This document shows, piece after piece, positions 60,236-64,000 of a stretch of 64,000 bases of DNA. The position numbers and the translations under genes were made by a program. Location of the stretch: assembly GCF_003265705.1 (NCBI RefSeq), contig NW_020312788.1, positions 5,684,301 through 5,748,300 on the forward strand. Direction: 5' to 3'. The notes below the pieces were generated by a model. It was given only the letters and a program-made list of their open reading frames with translations. It ran no database searches and was not told the DNA's origin. The number at the start of each line of letters is the position of its first letter. Within the stretch, counting starts at the first letter, position 1. Origin of the DNA: Callorhinus ursinus. Lineage: Eukaryota > Chordata > Mammalia > Carnivora > Otariidae.

Positions 60236-61139
60236 AGCAATTTAATATTTATGGTCATGTATTTTGTACCAAAGTATCAGAGAAGTTAAAGTTCAGATAG
60301 ACAAATCAATGAAAACCTAAGAAGCAAACTGATTAAATAGAAGATGAATGGCATTGGGTAAGACCTTGAAGACCTCATTTCTGTGTGATGGGGGAGGGAG
60401 ACAACAAATCCTAAAAATAACAGTTTGAATTTCTTATCACTACAGTGGGATGGAGCACCAAAGTCAAAATAAAATATGTTCATAGAAGGCATGGAAATGT
60501 GGTATTTCTTGCATGCCCAGGTTGTGGACACTCAACTCAATTGGACTTAACTACTTTTGGTCAAGGTTGATGCCATGGAAAGCTAACTACCTGCATTTCT
60601 GGGTTGCATCATCTATTCACTCAGCAGCCACTCAGTAAAGTAGATTCCCCTAACTTGAATATTATAGTGTTTGTTTCAAGTCCAAAGGAGGGAAACATGG
60701 TCTAGTTAGATATCAAGTAAGAGAAAGGAGAATTGCAAGGGACTCTGAGAAAGCACACAAGGTTTACAGCAAATGCACCCCAAACTTGTCACAACTACTG
60801 AAGCTGGAAAACTTAATAGAAAATAGCCGGTTATAAAAGCACAGTGTGAAGGAACCAGGAGGCTAGTGTTTGAAAGAATGAAGACAGATTTAGAGAAGCA
60901 ACTGAAAATGAGAGGTTTCAACAGAGATCCCTTGAAATGATGTGTAGATTGAGAGCAGTAGGTAATTGAGAAACAGGAATTTGGGCCCTCTTCTCTAGTA
61001 CCAGCCTGGAGAGGGATAAGACTTTAAAGTGGAATGGCTGACTTTTATATCCAAAAGATGTAACCCAGGCACCTAGATTTCCAGCTTCCTAAAATATTTT
61101 GACAAAATTTGCCAAAGACACAAGCCATTGCTTAAATGT
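60236..61139. other. Unassigned DNA
   Basis: No gene or repeat family recognised. Confidence 0.5.
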
Positions 61140-61443
61140 TATCATCTTAATAAACCCTTCTGTATGATCATCTAACTTAAAATTACAACCTCCTACCCCA
61201 TCGAGTATTCTAATCCCTTTCACTACATTTTAATTATTTCTTTACTCAGTACTAATCATCTCCTAACATATTATATAATTAATTTATTATGATTATCATT
61301 TATTGTCTCTATCTTCTCCACCCCTAAAAACAAGCTTCATAAAGGCAGGGATCTTTTGTTTTGTTCACTGACATGTTCCAAGCCCCAAAAGCAGTTCCTT
61401 ACAAACAGCAGACACTCAATAATAGTTACTGAATAACTGAATT
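61140..61443 (+). mobile_element. L2 LINE 3' end
   Basis: 'aagcttcataaaggcaggga', 'tcttttgttttgttcactga' and 'cactcaataatagttactga' form the L2 terminus in sense orientation. Confidence 0.75.
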
Positions 61444-61683
61444 ATTGCAACCTATGCAAATATATGACCAAAGATTGAACCCCTCACTTCCACCTTCATG
61501 CCCCAGTCCCATGCAAGACTCTGGAACTTTGATATGATGGGTAGAGGTGCCCCGGTAATCACTGAAGTTGAAATTATCAACATTATTATTTTTCACACAC
61601 CTGAACATGGATTGAAATTCATGTATACAACATAAACTCTGTAATATCTTTCAAATCCAAATTCTTTTGTCTATCTCCACTTT

Positions 61684-61881
61684 ATTTTTTTAAATGATTT
61701 TATTTATTTATTTGACAGAGAGAGACACAACAAGAGAGGGAACACAAGCAGGGGGAGTGGGAGAGGGAGAAGAAGGCTTCCCACAGAGCAGGGAGCCCAA
61801 TATGGGGCTCAATCCCAGGACCCCGGGATCATGACCTGAGCTGAAGGCAGTCACCCAACAACTGAGTCACCCAGGTGCCCC
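61684..61881 (-). mobile_element. Can-SINE, full length
   Basis: Minus-strand copy ending at 'gagtcacccaggtgcccc'. The 17-bp target-site duplication ttgtctatctccacttt (61667-61683) and ttgtctatctccatttt (61882-61898) differs at one base. Confidence 0.95.
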
Positions 61882-61899
61882 TTGTCTATCTCCATTTTC

Positions 61900-63234
61900 A
61901 TCAGCTCATGCATACCATTACCTTTCTCAGGTCTACAACAGTAACATTCTATGTTTCTATCTGCCTTTCCTGCTGGCCTCCGTCTATTAGTTGGAATGTC
62001 TTGCTTCTTTTCTAGATTTTTCTTCATTAGCATCTCCCAATCTCTCCCACCCATCTCCCATCTTCATACTTTTCTTAACAACTACTCTTCCTGTCCACAG
62101 CACATTGGAAAGTTGCATTAGCCTATTTACCTTTGTAAACAACTTAAATTTTCTGAAATATGAATATATTATTTCAATTCTGATTAAACTGATTAAAAAA
62201 TAATTCCTTTGATTTCTTTCCTCCACAAATAAAATGAACATACAAACTGTGAGGGATTTTTTGGGCTAAATTCCTCTTTTAAAATTGATAATCTAAATAA
62301 AAGATTTCATAAAATAAAGTTTTTATAGGCTTCCATAAAACAAAGCTTTTCAGAAAGTTACACTCTCTAGACTTAAAAGATACATTGTCTAAGCACAGTT
62401 CCTATTTTTAGTTTTCTATTTTATTGAGGTAACAATAAAAAATGTTAAACAGTAAAAATTTAATGTATGGTCAAGTAAATATTTTCAAAAATGAAAGAGA
62501 GCCTACCAAATTAAAATTTTAATTCTTCCCATATTGACTTAATCATGTATAGATTTGGACATAGTTACTTGCATGCGCCAAATTTTAGAAGACAGAATGA
62601 GAGATTGTATAAATGAATTTTCTAAGTGCTTGCTTGTAATTAGTACTAGATGCTAAGAGCTCATGGAAAAAAACAACACTGCATTTTTCCCTTTAGCGTA
62701 GCTGATCTGATAGTCTGACAGTGTCACACTAACAAAGTTTGTGTAGAAAAAAAAGCCTGTTGCTTAGTCACAAAGCCCTAGAGTGGAGAGTGTGTGTGCA
62801 TATGGGTAATTATCCAGTGATCTTTCCTGAGAGAAGCAGAAAAGTCTATCTCCAGTATCTGGCCTTACCTGCTTCACATCTGTCTTTTCCTAACGAAACC
62901 CCATGGTAAACAATGGGCATTTGCAAGCATCTAAGAGTATTTAGTCATTTGAATGGATGACACATTCTCACTTCCAATAATTTGAACAATAGTATGAAAG
63001 ATAATACTGAAAAGTTATAATCAAGTTGATACCTTGCACTTAGGTATAGATTACCACAGTTTTACACTATTAGTGAGGTGGAATAAATTTGCTTACCTTT
63101 TAAAAGCAAAGTAAAATAAGTAAAATCTTATTCTAATTCTGGTATTAAATGACAAGGCTTTCCTCATTACTGGCTTTCTGAATAGAAGAGGTAATTAGTA
63201 CACGAAGGTATGCATAGTAACACAATACCATCCT
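61900..63234. other. Unassigned DNA, possible L1 scrap
   Basis: Near 62415-62520 'attttattgaggtaacaata' hints at an old antisense L1 3' UTR. Nothing else recognised. Confidence 0.45.
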
Positions 63235-63237
63235 ATG

Positions 63238-63640
63238 CATAGCAGATATTTATTGAGCACGTGCTATGTGCCAGGCATTATATTAATAAAGAAAAGGATG
63301 TAAAAAGGTAAATGCTTGCTCTCAAGGACCTCATAGTCTTGTATAAGAGTGTTGAAGAGGATGACTGGAAACCGATAAGCCAACATTTACAATGCAGTAT
63401 GAAAAATACTACTATACAATATGACAAAATATAACCAAATAACATAATGCTACCCATATATTCTGAAGAATGCAGATGAGGGTTTGTAAATCATTTATGG
63501 AGCAAGGAGGACAAGGTATCAAGTTCATTATCTTAGCTGAGTCTTTAAGAATAAATAGCAGTTGGCCACATGCTGGAATGAAATGTGGATGGGAAGGGCA
63601 ATGACAGACATTCCAAACTGAGGGAATAGCAACTTTTGGC
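63238..63640 (-). mobile_element. L2 LINE 3' end
   Basis: On +, 'tattgagcacgtgctatgtg', 'ccaggcattatattaataaa', 'ctctcaaggacctcatagtc' and 'acattccaaactgagggaat' are the reverse complement of the L2 3' end. Confidence 0.75.
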
Positions 63641-63973
63641 ATAGTGGCCAACATACCTTCTGAAAATTGCAATTACATAGTTGTATAGCAACAACATGGA
63701 GGGGAATCTATATTGGAAACCACCTGAAAATGGAATATTTTTTACTCTTTTATAATAAGAGTAAAATATTTTAATATTACTAAATCAAAGGATACCTTAT
63801 GCATAATATTTTGACAGTTACTGTATCTGAGATATTTGAGTCCTTGATATAAAATCACTTTGTCTACTGAGTAGACTTTAAATTGACAATTATCTTCTTT
63901 TTTAGACTGATTTTTACCACCATGTAATTTTGCTTTTCTGTACCAATTTTTACCACCTTAAAAATGTGAAAAG
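63641..63973. other. Unassigned AT-rich DNA
   Basis: No gene or repeat recognised. Confidence 0.5.
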
Positions 63974-63974
63974 T

Positions 63975-64000
63975 GGGGTGCCTTGGTGGCTCAGTTGGTT
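63975..64000 (+). mobile_element. Can-SINE head, cut by the window end
   Basis: 'ggggtgccttggtggctcag' followed by 'ttggtt' is the first part of a sense Can-SINE. The rest lies outside the window. Confidence 0.9.

Noticed and set aside
1..64000. A novel multi-gene biological system
   Set aside because: No cluster of intact genes exists. Nearly all structure is explained by L1, Can-SINE, L2, MIR, LTR and DNA-transposon remnants and simple repeats.

Overview
The window is mammalian nuclear DNA from a carnivoran. Fifteen copies or pieces of a tRNA-Lys-derived Can-SINE are present, with the head 'gggcgcctgggtggctcagt', a CT-rich middle and an (AAATAAAT)n/poly-A tail. That head, with the 'actgccttcggctcagg' stretch, is the form I associate with arctoid caniforms (bears, seals, mustelids) rather than dogs or cats. 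The species call is inference; the repeat identities are read from the sequence. I find no intact protein-coding gene, no rRNA or tRNA gene, no CRISPR array and no operon. This looks like a gene desert or a long intron.

Layout: 1-1815 is the 3' part of an old L1 with a Can-SINE inside. 1.8-6.9 kb is mostly old unassigned DNA with a hAT-Charlie-type remnant, a MIR, a minus-strand MLT1-type LTR, a pyrimidine tract and an L2 piece. 6.9-12.3 kb is an old L1 split by a younger 5'-truncated L1 at 11053-11988. 12.8-16.05 kb holds an orphan L1 reverse-transcriptase fragment and a nearly 3 kb minus-strand L2. 16.6-17.6 kb holds ancient L1 pieces. 18-32 kb is mainly quiet DNA with L2, MIR and SINE insertions, microsatellites, and a possible non-coding exon on the minus strand at 26066-26194.

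The dominant feature is a full-length carnivoran L1 on the minus strand at 32527-40170, bounded by a perfect 12-bp target-site duplication. It keeps a CpG-rich 5' UTR with two tandem ~249-bp units, an ORF1, an ORF2 with recognisable endonuclease and reverse-transcriptase motifs, and an unusual 3' UTR containing a 173-bp tandem duplication. Can-SINEs sit in ORF1 and in the 3' UTR. ORF1 has two stop codons, and ORF2 has frameshifts and a nonsense codon, so it cannot now mobilise itself.

40-64 kb continues with SINEs, L2, MIR and L1 remnants. The one non-repeat coding-like signal is at 54780-56840: an intronless decayed reading frame I cannot identify, itself split by a 5'-truncated L1 and a Can-SINE. 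Nothing here works as a multi-gene system. The biology is a stratigraphy of retrotransposons: L1 supplies the machinery, Can-SINEs borrow it, and most copies keep their target-site duplications, so insertion order can be read directly.
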